From contig NZ_JAODUA010000017.1 of the NCBI RefSeq assembly GCF_025399895.1, positions 62,001 to 126,000 of the forward strand: a stretch of DNA of 64,000 bases, read 5' to 3'. This stretch comes from Streptomyces sp. ASQP_92 (GTDB lineage Bacteria; Actinomycetota; Actinomycetes; Streptomycetales; Streptomycetaceae). The notes under the pieces were generated by a model that worked only from the letters and a program-made list of their open reading frames with translations, made no database searches and was not told the DNA's origin. The position numbers and the translations under genes were made by a program. Every line of letters starts with the position of its first letter. Within the stretch, counting starts at the first letter, position 1. Positions 24,184 through 32,029 of this stretch are shown piece after piece.

Positions 24184-25778
24184 GGGACTTGCACCGTCCC
24201 CCCGGGCCGTGGACCCTCATCGTCGTCAAGCCACCATTCGGCACTCGCGTCGTCGGGCGGGCGATAGGCGACCGTCGGGCCCAGCGTCGCGACCTGCCCT
24301 GCCGCGGGGTCTGCGGCCGGCTCATCGAGGATGACGAACTCAGGGCCTGTACCGAGGTTGGCTAGGGCGTACCGGAGCGCATCCGCTCCGTGATCATCCG
24401 AGGTTGTGTCGGCGTCCTCAGGGTCTCCCTTGGTGGCGTGCGGGAGGTCCGACAGCTCCCGGTACAGCTCTGTGACCGTGGAGAACAGGTGCAGCAGCGG
24501 GCACGTCTCCCAGCCCATTGCCCGGTGGTGCGGGCAGGCCGGGCCTTCGCCGAGGTAGCTGCGGACACGCTGCCATCCGGTGACCCTGGAGCCTGCGCCT
24601 TTGCCAGCGGGGCTCAGATGCACGCCGTTGTCGGCGTACACGGAGGCGATTGCCTTGGCGTCGCCCCGGGTTGCCCACATGGCGTCGTCGGCGTACCGGA
24701 CGGCGATGTGCTCGCCGGGGCTCTCGGCGGCGAGGATGCGGCGGGCCTGTTCGGCTTCGCCGACCTGCCGCTGGTACAGCTCGCGGTAGACCCAGACCCG
24801 CCCGTCTTCGTCGACCGCGGCCCACAGGACGGCCCAGGGGGCGGCGAAGCCCCAGTCGATGCCGTTGTACCGCCGCCAGGTCGCGGGGAGCTCGATCGGT
24901 TCGACGACGTGGCGGTCCCGTTTGAGCTCGGGGAACATCATTCCTGCGAAAACATCCCAGTCTCCATCCAGGAAGGCAGCCCGCAGCTTCTCCGGTAGGG
25001 CCTTGAGGTCGGCGGCGTACTCGGGGTTGACGTGCGGGTTGTCGGCGAGCTTCGAAGGGATGAAGCGGACCGTCCTGCCCCGGTCGTCGGTGACGACGGA
25101 CTTCCCGTAGTTGGTGGGCTGGATGTAGCGGACCTTGACAGCGCCGTGGCCCGGCCCGCCAGGGTTGGTACCGGAGCGGATCCCGATCACGGGAATGTCG
25201 GCGCGCCCGGAGCGGAGGCGGCTTTCGAGGAACGAGCAGACGTCGGGCGGGGCAAGGGCGCGCTCGTCGAAGATGAGCAACTGGTACTGGCCGCCCTGGC
25301 GCCGGCTCGCATCCTTCACGGACTCGGCGTACCGGAACATCATCAGCGACCCGTTGGGGAAACGGAGTTCGTACTCCGTGCCGTTCCATGAGGCACCGAG
25401 GGCCGTGGCGTAGCTGTAGTTGGCCAGCTCGGCGAGCAGAGATTCCTTGAGCTCGCCGTAGGTGCGGCGGAACGCTCCGACGCGGATGCCGGGGTAGCGG
25501 ACGCAGGCCCGAATCCCCTCAGTGATCAGAGAAACCGTTTTGCCGCCACCCGCCGACCCGCCGAAAAGCACGTCGAACTCGGTGGCGTCGTGGAACTCCT
25601 GCTGCCTCGGCGTCGGGACGTAGCCGAGCTTCCCGAACACGTCGATGTGGCGCAGCCGGTCGGCTTCGCGGCGCTGTACCTCAGCCTGGAGTTCCTTCAG
25701 TTCGTGCAGGCGCTTCAGCTTCAGCGTCAGAAGCGGCGAGCTGTTCGTTGAGGTCGGCGATGGCGGCTTCGATGGCAT
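24180..25778 (-). CDS. terL: Terminase large subunit
   Basis: Up to 532 residues. The ATPase shows Walker A GGSAGGGKT (near residue 75) and Walker B LLIFDERA (near 168) with an IGIRSGTNP coupling region. The C-terminal RNase H-like nuclease starts at GIDWGFAAPWA (near 308), followed by ADDAMWATRG and DDHGADALRY. The 25778 start makes a 98-base overlap with the small subunit gene, so a start further in (after LKLKRLHELKE) is possible. It packages and cuts the genome. Confidence 0.95.
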   Translation of the reverse strand: MPSKPPSPTSTNSSPLLTLKLKRLHELKELQAEVQRREADRLRHIDVFGKLGYVPTPRQQEFHDATEFDVLFGGSAGGGKTVSLITEGIRACVRYPGIRVGAFRRTYGELKESLLAELANYSYATALGASWNGTEYELRFPNGSLMMFRYAESVKDASRRQGGQYQLLIFDERALAPPDVCSFLESRLRSGRADIPVIGIRSGTNPGGPGHGAVKVRYIQPTNYGKSVVTDDRGRTVRFIPSKLADNPHVNPEYAADLKALPEKLRAAFLDGDWDVFAGMMFPELKRDRHVVEPIELPATWRRYNGIDWGFAAPWAVLWAAVDEDGRVWVYRELYQRQVGEAEQARRILAAESPGEHIAVRYADDAMWATRGDAKAIASVYADNGVHLSPAGKGAGSRVTGWQRVRSYLGEGPACPHHRAMGWETCPLLHLFSTVTELYRELSDLPHATKGDPEDADTTSDDHGADALRYALANLGTGPEFVILDEPAADPAAGQVATLGPTVAYRPPDDASAEWWLDDDEGPRPGGTVQVP

Positions 25779-26208
25779 CGATCGTCATCACCTCCAGGCG
25801 TTGCGGTGCATCCAGGCCTCGCAGCTTCGCGATGCGGTCCAGGATTTTGACGAGACGGTCGATGGCCGCGAGGATCGGCCCGTCATCTTCGAGGGGCTCC
25901 CCGGTTTCCGGGTCCTCGACGATCCGCCCGCTGTTAATGACGTAGTGCCGGGTCCGCAAGATCTTGTGGGCTTCCTCGGCAAGGAAGTCCAACTCGATCA
26001 GCTGCTCCTCGCGGTAGACCTCGACGCTCGCATGCTGCTCGGCGATGCTCTCTTCCAGCGCCCGGTGGAAGTCCCGGGAGGCGGCGTTGGCGTTGGCGTA
26101 GCCGAGTTCCTTATAGAACACCGAGTACGGGACTTTGCGGCGCCGGTACTCGACGAGCTTGGCCCGGCGTACAGCCATGGCTGCGCGTTCGCCTCGATTG
26201 ACGGCCAC
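25681..26208 (-). CDS. Putative terminase small subunit
   Basis: 175 residues directly upstream of, and overlapping, the large subunit. The N terminus is basic with an HTH-like segment (RRAKLVEYRRRKVPYSVFYKE, LGYANANAASRDFHRAL). A long helical coil follows (AEQHASVEVYREEQLIELDFLAEEAHKI) and then an oligomerisation-like helix (IDRLVKILDRIAKLRGLD). This matches DNA-recognising small terminases in size and position. Confidence 0.8.
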   Translation of the reverse strand: MAVNRGERAAMAVRRAKLVEYRRRKVPYSVFYKELGYANANAASRDFHRALEESIAEQHASVEVYREEQLIELDFLAEEAHKILRTRHYVINSGRIVEDPETGEPLEDDGPILAAIDRLVKILDRIAKLRGLDAPQRLEVMTIDAIEAAIADLNEQLAASDAEAEAPARTEGTPG

Positions 26209-26219
26209 GATGTCCCCTC

Positions 26220-26609
26220 TCAGCCCCAGCCGGGTGGGAGTTGCTGCGGCTCGGGCTCAGGCTCCGACTGCGGCGCCGGCTCGGGCGTGCAATTGCAGGG
26301 CGGGGCCGTGCAGCTCTTGGCGTGAATCAGAGAGGCGGCATCGATGCTGATGGCGTGGTCGACGCAGGCGTACACGGCGCGCGTGACGTCACCCGGGCAG
26401 GGCATCGGCCCGAAGTCCGGCGGCGGGAGCTGTGGGTCCGCGAGCTCGGTCAGCTCGTCCCGGCGGTGCTGCACCAGCGCCAGGTAGTCGCCGAGTTCGT
26501 CGTCGGTCAGCCGGCGCTGCCAGTGGACGCAGGCCGGTACACCGCACTGGGTACAGGGAGGCCCGACGGTCTGGGGGGCGGGGACGGGCACGTCTGGCTG
26601 CTCGGTCAT
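26220..26609 (-). CDS. Cysteine-containing small protein
   Basis: 129 residues just upstream of the small terminase. A CTQCGVPACVH segment near residue 19 looks metal-binding and a second Cys group occurs at CTAPPCNC. The central region has helix DELGDYLALVQHRRDELTEL. The C terminus is Pro/Glu-rich. Function unknown. Confidence 0.65.
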   Translation of the reverse strand: MTEQPDVPVPAPQTVGPPCTQCGVPACVHWQRRLTDDELGDYLALVQHRRDELTELADPQLPPPDFGPMPCPGDVTRAVYACVDHAISIDAASLIHAKSCTAPPCNCTPEPAPQSEPEPEPQQLPPGWG

Positions 26610-26666
26610 TGCGTCTCCCGTCAGGTGATGGGGCCGTCGGCGTCGGCCCGGTGGCCAGCGGTATTG

Positions 26667-26825
26667 CTAGACGCGTTCGCGTTCCATGAGCATCGCAGCG
26701 ACCTGGAGCCACGACGCGGCCAGCTCGTCGAGGCGTTCCATGAGCGGCAGATTCGTCAACTCGATCTCGGCGCGGTCTAGGGGGCGAGCAGCGTTGGCAA
26801 TCGCTTGATCCGACGTCACGTTCAT
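26667..26825 (-). CDS. Small helical protein
   Basis: 52 residues from ATG 26825 to TAG 26669-26667. Two helices are predicted (SDQAIANAARPLDRAEIEL, PLMERLDELAASWLQVAAML). The ribosome site is weak. It lies between a terminator hairpin and the Cys-containing gene and keeps high third-position GC, so I take it as real. Confidence 0.5.
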   Translation of the reverse strand: MNVTSDQAIANAARPLDRAEIELTNLPLMERLDELAASWLQVAAMLMERERV

Positions 26826-26855
26826 TCGACACCACGGATCCTGTCGGCGGTGGTT

Positions 26856-26898
26856 GTCCCGCTGCCCGGTCGTGAGCCCAGGAGGCGGGCAGCGGGAC
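26856..26898 (-). terminator. Hairpin after the HTH gene
   Basis: GTCCCGCTGCCCG (26856-26868) pairs perfectly with CGGGCAGCGGGAC (26886-26898), a 13-bp stem. It lies between the HTH protein and the packaging genes on the minus strand. Confidence 0.65.
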
Positions 26899-26948
26899 GT
26901 CGAGGCCGCACCGGGGGGACGGTTTGGCGGCCCCGAGCTTGGGGGGGG

Positions 26949-27179
26949 TCAGGCGGCGATGGCGCTGTAGCTGCGGCGGGCCTTCTCGCGGGTGGCCTTT
27001 TCGGCGCGGATCACGTCGATCGCCCTGAATAGTGGCCGGCCCTGGCGGTCGCGCTCCGCGACCTGAAGGCGGCCTCGGTAGCGCCAGTTGTGGACGACGT
27101 TCGGAGTGACGCCGGCGGCATCGGCCGCTTCGTTCACTGTCCACAGAGTGGTGTGCAGGTCCACCGCGAGGTCGATCAC
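26949..27179 (-). CDS. Small MerR/excisionase-type HTH protein
   Basis: 76 residues from GTG 27179 with GGAGAAAGGG upstream. WTVNEAADAAGVTPNVVHNW is a clear helix-turn-helix, followed by a wing (YRGRLQVAERDRQGRPLFRA) and helix DVIRAEKATREKARRS. It is flanked by hairpins on both sides, so it is probably a separately controlled regulator near the packaging genes. Confidence 0.75.
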   Translation of the reverse strand: MIDLAVDLHTTLWTVNEAADAAGVTPNVVHNWRYRGRLQVAERDRQGRPLFRAIDVIRAEKATREKARRSYSAIAA

Positions 27180-27215
27180 GACGTGCCCTTTCTCCGTGCC
27201 GCCCATATATGACGA

Positions 27216-27247
27216 AAGGCCCTGGCGAGTTGCGTCGCGAGGGCCTT
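27216..27247 (-). terminator. Rho-independent terminator
   Basis: AAGGCCCT (27216-27223) pairs with AGGGCCTT (27240-27247); on the minus strand the stem is followed by TCGTC after a T-rich arm end. It ends the zinc-ribbon gene unit upstream of the small HTH gene. Confidence 0.6.
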
Positions 27248-27303
27248 GGGCATGTATAGACATGCTGCTCCGCCAGACAGTTTCATGCGTGAGAGCGAAA
27301 AAA

Positions 27304-28044
27304 TCAAGCCACGGCTTTCAGTGCCTGGGTCAGGGTCTTCATGTAGGCGTTGTACTCGGGGGTCGTGAACACGCTGCGACAGTCGGGGTCGCGGCATTCG
27401 ATGTACGGCAGGTCGTTGACGAGGCGCAGGTCAGTGGACTGTACGAGGTAGGGGCCTTTGCAGTGCGGGCACGGGCCGAGGCGTTGGACTTCGCGTTGCG
27501 GGTGGTCCTTGACGAAGCGCTGAGCTGCCGCGTGCCAACCGCGTATCTGCCCGCCGGGGTTGGCGTTGGTGCGGTCGTGCAGTTCGGCGGCGGCTGGATG
27601 TTGCTGCATCATCCAGTCGAGATGTGCCTCCAGTACCTGCACGGCGACGGTGATCCGGGGGCCGACAGGGCCGGCCGGATTGAATGCCGCGCCGAGGCCT
27701 CGGAGATGGAGGACGTCGGCTTCGAGCTCTTCCATCTCGCCGAGGAGCGTCTCGATGAGGATGAGCGGGGCCTGCCCGGGGAATGAGGCGTCGGCGCCGG
27801 CGCTGGAGCGGATGGCGGCGGTCAGGGGAGCACGGCTGCCGTTGGTCGCCTCAAGGTGAACGGCCGCCAGAAAGGTGGGGAGCTCGCTGAGTTGCCGCCG
27901 GGCGCGTTCGACGCAGCTGTCGCATTGGACGGGCTGACCCCAGGCGGGGGTGATGTGGTGTTCGGTGCCGGACTCGTCGGAGACTTCTTCGGCGCGGCGC
28001 CAGGCTGTGTTGCAGGGGCCGGGACAGATGGTGGCGGTGCGCAT
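27304..28044 (-). CDS. Zinc-ribbon protein, unknown
   Basis: 246 residues. The N terminus has CPGPCNTAWRRA and CDSCVERARRQL, the middle is helical (LILIETLLGEMEELEADVLHL, ITVAVQVLEAHLDWMMQQH), and the C terminus has a treble-clef-like ribbon CPHCKGPYL ... IECRDPDCRSVF. The layout resembles proteins common in Streptomyces phages and elements without known function. Confidence 0.75.
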   Translation of the reverse strand: MRTATICPGPCNTAWRRAEEVSDESGTEHHITPAWGQPVQCDSCVERARRQLSELPTFLAAVHLEATNGSRAPLTAAIRSSAGADASFPGQAPLILIETLLGEMEELEADVLHLRGLGAAFNPAGPVGPRITVAVQVLEAHLDWMMQQHPAAAELHDRTNANPGGQIRGWHAAAQRFVKDHPQREVQRLGPCPHCKGPYLVQSTDLRLVNDLPYIECRDPDCRSVFTTPEYNAYMKTLTQALKAVA

Positions 28045-28111
28045 GGTGCGGCTCCTCGACAGGCGTGGTGCAGAGGTGCAGGGCTACGCACAGTGTGCAC
28101 GGCCCCGCTGG

Positions 28112-28438
28112 CTAGCCGCGGTTGTCCTGGCGGTCGAGGTGAGCGGCGCTGGGGTCCTGGCAGACGATCTCGATGCTGCCGTCGGCCTTCTGGAACGGGA
28201 ACGAGTTGGCGTCGTTGCGCTGCCAGACGGTACGGAACAGGTCCGTCTCGCGGCGGGGCGTGCCGGGCGGAAAGTCGATGATCCCATTCACTACAGCGCC
28301 GCTGAGGTGGTTGAGGCCAATGAGGGCAGCAGCGAGCGAGCCGGGTTTCGGCTCGATGCCGAACAGTTCGTACTCCAGAACCGCGATGCGGACCAAATCC
28401 GCCCGAGGCGCTGAGGGCTTACGCCACGGCCACTTCAC
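28112..28438 (-). CDS. Hypothetical protein
   Basis: 108 residues from ATG 28438, which overlaps the upstream TGA (ATGA). It has a basic N terminus (MKWPWRKP), then a helical part (LVRIAVLEYELFGIEPKPG, LIGLNHLSGAVVN) and a beta part (FPFQKADGSIEIVCQD). No family recognised. Confidence 0.65.
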   Translation of the reverse strand: MKWPWRKPSAPRADLVRIAVLEYELFGIEPKPGSLAAALIGLNHLSGAVVNGIIDFPPGTPRRETDLFRTVWQRNDANSFPFQKADGSIEIVCQDPSAAHLDRQDNRG

Positions 28439-28644
28439 GGTGCGGAGCCCTCGACCGGTGCCTTGGCGTCTGCGTCGACCTCAATGCGGATCTTCTGGAG
28501 CTTCCCGCCGAAGGAGATCGTGGCACCGACGATCTCGCCGCCCGAGGCGCCGGCCCTCATCGCGTCCTGGACCCAGGCGGCGACCTCGCCCAGGGTCAGC
28601 AACTCGCCCTTCAGCGCTGCGTGTTCAATCTTCTTCGTCGTCAT
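28435..28644 (-). CDS. Small alpha/beta protein
   Basis: 69 residues from ATG 28644 with GAGGAGGAG upstream. It reads KGELLTLGEVAAWVQDAMRA, then GATISFGGKLQKIRIEVD, a helix followed by a strand pair. It is coupled to the next gene by an ATGA overlap. Unknown function. Confidence 0.7.
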   Translation of the reverse strand: MTTKKIEHAALKGELLTLGEVAAWVQDAMRAGASGGEIVGATISFGGKLQKIRIEVDADAKAPVEGSAP

Positions 28645-28720
28645 CGTTCCGCTCCTCCTCGTCGGCTCTGTTGTACCGATGGTCCCAGTAGCGGTCATCC
28701 TCGCGCGCCGCTTCCTCCAC
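28625..28720 (-). CDS. Possible tiny acidic protein
   Basis: A 31-codon frame from GTG 28720 to TGA 28627-28625. It is extremely acidic and tyrosine-containing (EDDRYWDHRY, then RADEEERNDDDEED). It fills the gap between two coupled genes and its end overlaps the next start by 20 bases. The ribosome site is poor. Confidence 0.3.
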   Translation of the reverse strand: MEEAAREDDRYWDHRYNRADEEERNDDDEED

Positions 28721-28741
28721 CGTCTCTTCCCAGGGCGTGGT

Positions 28742-29128
28742 CTATGCAGCCTCCGCGAGCGAGGCGACGACCAAGTGCCGGGTGCCCTTGTAGCTGTGGA
28801 GCCCGGCGTACAGCGCGGGATCGGTCGGGGCGTAGACGTAGACGTGGATCCAGCGGCCGGTGGTGCGGTGCTGAACCCAGGCGCGGGGCGCGTCTTCGCC
28901 GAGGTGCATGGCGCGGTAGGCCTTGGCGACGTGGCGGCCGTACCAGGCCTGCTTGCCGTCGGGGAGGTCGCTGCCGCCGTGCTCGGTGAGGAAGTCGCCG
29001 GTGCGGATGAGCTGACCGCTGGCGACGAGGGCGGCGATGTCGCCGTTGAGGGTGGCGTAGCCGACGGGCCGGGCGATACGGAGTGCGGCGGCGATGCTGC
29101 GGCAGATCGAGCGGAGCTTGCGGATCAT
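28742..29128 (-). CDS. Hypothetical protein
   Basis: 128 residues from the minus-strand ATG at 29128. It has a basic N terminus (RKLRSICRSIAAAL), an ALVASGQLIRTGDFL helix, and a beta part (RAWVQHRTTGRWIHVYVYAP). The mix suggests a small folded enzyme or binding protein, but no family is recognised. Confidence 0.65.
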   Translation of the reverse strand: MIRKLRSICRSIAAALRIARPVGYATLNGDIAALVASGQLIRTGDFLTEHGGSDLPDGKQAWYGRHVAKAYRAMHLGEDAPRAWVQHRTTGRWIHVYVYAPTDPALYAGLHSYKGTRHLVVASLAEAA

Positions 29129-29163
29129 CGAGTTCCCCTTGATGCGCGGCGTGCAGTGGTAGG

Positions 29164-29185
29164 GCCCGGCCCCGTGAGGCCGGGC
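29164..29185 (-). terminator. Hairpin after gene ending at 29196
   Basis: GCCCGGCC (29164-29171) pairs with GGCCGGGC (29178-29185) around a six-base loop, directly after the stop codon of the gene upstream on the minus strand. No T tract. Confidence 0.5.
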
Positions 29186-29195
29186 GAGGCAGCTG

Positions 29196-29663
29196 CTAGA
29201 CGAGGACGACGTGCAGCTCGTCGACGAAGGAGCGGCTGCGCTGCCCCCAGGGGTTCGACTCGGTCGGGTCCCACGTCACACCGACGTACTCGCGGCCGTA
29301 GTTGGCGTGCTCCGTGTTCGTGACGCGCCCGAGATCGTGTCCGTTGACGGTGCCCTTCCGTCCCTCACGTGATGCGACGCGGGTGCCCTCGGGAAGGTCG
29401 GCGGCAGTGCGAGCGGTGCGCGGCTCCTGCTCGGTCGAATCCGATGTCGAGCGCTCGGTCCGCAGCTCGGCAATGAGCGCGACGCCCTTGGAAGTCAGCG
29501 TGCTTTCCGTCGCGTGGATCAGCTCGCGGGCGATGAGGGCGCGCTCCGTGCGGGCATTGCAGGTCACCACACCGCCGTCCGCACCCGTGTAGAGCGCCCG
29601 GAGCATGAGCTCGCTGAGCTTGTGGGTCTTGATGATCTGACTGACTGCTGCGGTGTTGTTCAT
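29196..29663 (-). CDS. Hypothetical protein with winged-helix-like N terminus
   Basis: 155 residues from ATG 29663. The N-terminal 75 residues (KLSELMLRALYTGADGG, RTERALIARELIHA, TLTSKGVALIAEL) resemble a compact winged helix. The C-terminal half is a beta segment (RVASREGRKGTVNGHDLGRV, EYVGVTWDPTE) like an SH3-type barrel. It is divergent from the plus-strand pair at 29785. Confidence 0.65.
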   Translation of the reverse strand: MNNTAAVSQIIKTHKLSELMLRALYTGADGGVVTCNARTERALIARELIHATESTLTSKGVALIAELRTERSTSDSTEQEPRTARTAADLPEGTRVASREGRKGTVNGHDLGRVTNTEHANYGREYVGVTWDPTESNPWGQRSRSFVDELHVVLV

Positions 29664-29711
29664 GTCGCTCTCCCCTGCCGGTTGCCCTTGGCGATGACTC
29701 CATCCTGAGGC

Positions 29712-29765
29712 CTACACGTAGCCCTGTCAATAGGGCTATGCGTAGCTCCTACTGTAGGGCTACAC
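29712..29765. promoter_or_regulatory. Operator-like repeats in a divergent intergenic region
   Basis: CTACACGTAGCCCT (29712-29725) and AGGGCTATGCGTAG (29732-29745) are inverted repeats matching at 12 of 14 positions. A third AGGGCTACAC follows at 29756-29765. They occupy the 120-base gap between divergent genes, so an HTH protein, perhaps the one encoded at 29785, may bind here. Confidence 0.5.
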
Positions 29766-29784
29766 ATCGTGCAAAAATGGAGAC

Positions 29785-30066
29785 ATGCCGAAGGACTACA
29801 AGCCACCGACCGACGCCGCCGACACGTTCGCCCGGTACAAGGCGCACTACGAAGGCGAGCGCGCACTGAAGCCCGAAATGCTGGAGTTCGCGGACCGCGA
29901 GCTGAAGGCCGGAGCCACGGTGGGACAACTCGCCGCATGGACCGGACTCACACCCGAGGTGTTCCGCCGCCGAGCCCGCACGCTCGGAGTCGCCCGGAAG
30001 CGCCCGCCGACCGTGGGCAAGCTCGCGGCGACGCACCCCGAGAGCAACGAGGACAACGCCAAGTGA
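29785..30066 (+). CDS. Small HTH protein (plus strand)
   Basis: 93 residues. The region ELKAGATVGQLAAWTGLTPE with VFRRRARTLGVARKR is a helix-turn-helix. GGAG lies only two bases before the ATG, so translation may be leaderless or weak. Its TGA overlaps the GTG of the next gene (GTGA). It is one of few plus-strand genes and faces operator-like repeats. Confidence 0.7.
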   Translation: MPKDYKPPTDAADTFARYKAHYEGERALKPEMLEFADRELKAGATVGQLAAWTGLTPEVFRRRARTLGVARKRPPTVGKLAATHPESNEDNAK

Positions 30067-30533
30067 CCGCCGATCTGGTGCAGTTCGTGCGCGACCGGCT
30101 CGACGAGCAGGAGGAGGATATCCGTGCGCTGCCCGCTGGCCCGTGGGAGTGGAAAACGATCGGGGAACCCGGGGATCCCGAGTGGGATGGCCTGATGGGG
30201 CAGGACGACACCCCCCTACTGGCCTCGGGGGATGCCGAAGGCTGGATGTCAGGGATCAGTCGTCATGAAGCCTTCGATGCCTACCTCCAGGACATCCAAC
30301 CCGCCCGCGCACTCGCCGACATCGAGGCCAAGCGGCAGCTGCTGGAAGCACTTCTCAGCGAGGGCCATGCCGTGCTGCGGCCGGGTGGCTCAACTCAGAT
30401 CTACTGTGATGCGGACTACGGGGCAGACGGCTGTTGCGATTGCGGACGGGATGAGCGTCTCGACCGCCTTATCCGCCTCCTCGCCCTGCCTTACGCCGAC
30501 CACCCGGACTACCGCCAGGAATGGCGGCCGTAA
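30063..30533 (+). CDS. DUF6221-like protein
   Basis: 156 residues from GTG 30063, coupled to the HTH gene. The N terminus LVQFVRDRLDEQEEDIRAL with GPWEW and the C terminus SEGHAVLRPG ... RDERLDRLIRLLALPYADHP match the small DUF6221 family common in Streptomyces and its mobile elements. Function unknown. A CCDCGRDE cysteine group is near the end. Confidence 0.7.
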   Translation: MTADLVQFVRDRLDEQEEDIRALPAGPWEWKTIGEPGDPEWDGLMGQDDTPLLASGDAEGWMSGISRHEAFDAYLQDIQPARALADIEAKRQLLEALLSEGHAVLRPGGSTQIYCDADYGADGCCDCGRDERLDRLIRLLALPYADHPDYRQEWRP

Positions 30534-30551
30534 GCCCCCACCGGATCGCCG

Positions 30552-30992
30552 CTACGGCACATACGGCTCATAGGCGACACCGTCGCCGTCACGGTCGAGA
30601 GCCGATCGGTAACCCGGCTGCCCTGCATAGAGAGGCGCCGCTCCGGCTGCGCGGGCGGCGTCGCAGTCCTTGTAGTTGACGTTTGTCGGGGCGCTGCTGG
30701 TGGCGGGTGCGGGGGTATCGGGTGGCTCTGGCGTGTCCGGCACGGACGGCACCGCCGATGAGGGCGTCGCCTCGGATGCCGTCGGCTCCGGCTGCGGCTG
30801 GATCGCCGGCGGAGGATGCGACGAGGACGAAGGCGACGCGCTGGCCGTTGGTGAAGGCTTCGACCCCGGGGCAGGATCCGGCGGAAAGGCGATACCAATG
30901 GCGACCAAGCCGGCGAATACAGTGAGCACCCCTCCGGCAAGCCACCAGTGCCAGCGGATCCGCCGCCCGCTAGTCCCGCGCTGTCTGGCCAT
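30552..30992 (-). CDS. Membrane-anchored excalibur-domain protein
   Basis: 146 residues from ATG 30992 with GGAGG upstream. A basic N terminus precedes one transmembrane helix (WLAGGVLTVFAGLVAIGIAF). A Pro/Ser/Thr-rich linker of about 70 residues follows, then a C-terminal excalibur calcium-binding motif (NYKDCDAARAAGAAP, ALDRDGDGVAYE) in which DxDxDG is the EF-loop. It would display the domain outside the host membrane; surface exclusion is a guess. Confidence 0.85.
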   Translation of the reverse strand: MARQRGTSGRRIRWHWWLAGGVLTVFAGLVAIGIAFPPDPAPGSKPSPTASASPSSSSHPPPAIQPQPEPTASEATPSSAVPSVPDTPEPPDTPAPATSSAPTNVNYKDCDAARAAGAAPLYAGQPGYRSALDRDGDGVAYEPYVP

Positions 30993-31062
30993 GGCCGCCT
31001 CCAGAGGAGCCCCGTCTTCCAGTGCACCACCCGCGGCCGAGGTTCGCGCGCCGGACACGACA

Positions 31063-31093
31063 GCGGCCCCGGCCGGTGAAGGCGCGGGGCCGC
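31063..31093 (-). terminator. Hairpin
   Basis: GCGGCCCC (31063-31070) pairs with GGGGCCGC (31086-31093). It lies between the gene ending at 31110 and the excalibur gene start. No clear T run. Confidence 0.5.
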
Positions 31094-31109
31094 GGGGGCG
31101 GGGCTGGAG

Positions 31110-31421
31110 TCAGTCGCCGACCATGCCGCGGTACTCGTCCGTCATGTCCCAGACGGGCTTGAGGAGCTTGTCGGCCTTGCGGAGGAGGACGGCGCGCTCG
31201 GTGTCGTCGTCCGTGTTGTACAGGGCTTCGGCGAGGAAGATCCTGACGGTCTCCAACTCCTCGTGGCCGTTGATGCCCGCCCTGTCGAAGCGGATGGTGG
31301 CGGTCTCCAGCTGGTCGATGAAGCTGTCGAGGTCGGTGGCAGGCTTGGCTTCGGCGACGTAGGCGATGTTGGCGGCGTACCGCTTGACGATGTTGGTGGC
31401 GGTTATCGCGGTGACGGTCAT
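31110..31421 (-). CDS. Helical hypothetical protein
   Basis: 103 residues from ATG 31421 with AAGGAG upstream. It is nearly all helix (IVKRYAANIAYVAEAKPATD, DSFIDQLETATIRFDRAGI, VRIFLAEALYN, ERAVLLRKADKLLKPVWDM). No cysteine or membrane segment. Unknown. Confidence 0.7.
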   Translation of the reverse strand: MTVTAITATNIVKRYAANIAYVAEAKPATDLDSFIDQLETATIRFDRAGINGHEELETVRIFLAEALYNTDDDTERAVLLRKADKLLKPVWDMTDEYRGMVGD

Positions 31422-31434
31422 GGGCTTCTCCTTG

Positions 31435-31614
31435 TCAGTGGATGACGGGGACGGGGCGTTCGGGGTGCCGGACGTGGAATCCGGCGGCGATGTTTACGCG
31501 CTGATCGTCGGCCTGCTCACCCTCGGCGCCGCAGGTGCACGACCAGCGGGTGCCGACAGTCGTGGCCTTGTGGCCGTTGTGACGATTGACGAAGACACCG
31601 TTCACGGCGGTCAC
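31435..31614 (-). CDS. Small CTC-motif protein
   Basis: 59 residues from GTG 31614, overlapping the upstream TGA (GTGA) and preceded by AGGAAG. It reads VFVNRHNGHKATTVGTRWSC, then TCGAEGEQADDQRV, then AAGFHVRHPERPV. Beta-like, with a CTC pair. Unknown function. Confidence 0.65.
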   Translation of the reverse strand: MTAVNGVFVNRHNGHKATTVGTRWSCTCGAEGEQADDQRVNIAAGFHVRHPERPVPVIH

Positions 31615-31799
31615 CGCTTCCTGATCTCGTCGGGATAGACGCCGATCAGTGATCCGTCGCGGTCGTCCTGAATCTGCACGACCGTGGCATCTCCCACGGT
31701 GCCGATGCTGGTGACGGTGCCGGTCTCACCGCCCTTGTGGCCTGTGGGCTGGATCGGGTTGGTCACGACGACCTCGTCGCCGGGCCTGAAGCTGGTCAT
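31611..31799 (-). CDS. Small SH3/KOW-like beta-barrel protein
   Basis: 62 residues from ATG 31799 with GGAGAAG upstream. FRPGDEVVVTNPIQPTGHKG, ETGTVTSIGTVGDATVVQIQ and GSLIGVYPDEIR form the strand pattern of a small SH3/KOW-type barrel. Coupled by GTGA to the next gene. A nucleic-acid or protein adaptor role is possible but unproven. Confidence 0.7.
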   Translation of the reverse strand: MTSFRPGDEVVVTNPIQPTGHKGGETGTVTSIGTVGDATVVQIQDDRDGSLIGVYPDEIRKR

Positions 31800-31801
31800 G
31801 G

Positions 31802-32029
31802 TCACTTCTCCTTCTTGCCGTTGATGTTGATGAGGTGGAGGGTCGCTTCGGTGAGCCCGGCCGTGGCGGCGTCGTGGCCCTTGTCGGGGGCGCGGGCCGC
31901 GGCCTCGGAGAACGTCTTGATGAGGTCGTCGCGTTCTGCTCGTCGCCGCCGTGCGGACGAGGTTCGGGCATGCGGGTCTCCTTCACTGCCCTCGGCGGGC
32001 CAGTCTCGGTCAGCCCGTGCCGATGGCAT
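31802..32029 (-). CDS. Small basic/helical protein, start uncertain
   Basis: About 75 residues if it starts at ATG 32029; in-frame starts at 32056 and 32074 also exist. The C-terminal half (DDLIKTFSEAAARAPDKGHD, TEATLHLININGKKEK) looks well folded, and the stop lies next to the ribosome site of the following gene. A good GGAG site nearby serves an ATG in another frame (31971), whose product is low complexity. That conflict makes the start doubtful. Confidence 0.45.
   Translation of the reverse strand: MPSARADRDWPAEGSEGDPHARTSSARRRRAERDDLIKTFSEAAARAPDKGHDAATAGLTEATLHLININGKKEK

Noticed and set aside
31726..31971. Frame starting at ATG 31971 with a good GGAG site
   Set aside because: Product is almost all Arg/Pro/Ser/Thr and overruns the next gene; the overlapping frame ending NGKKEK looks more protein-like. 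Left unresolved in favour of the latter.
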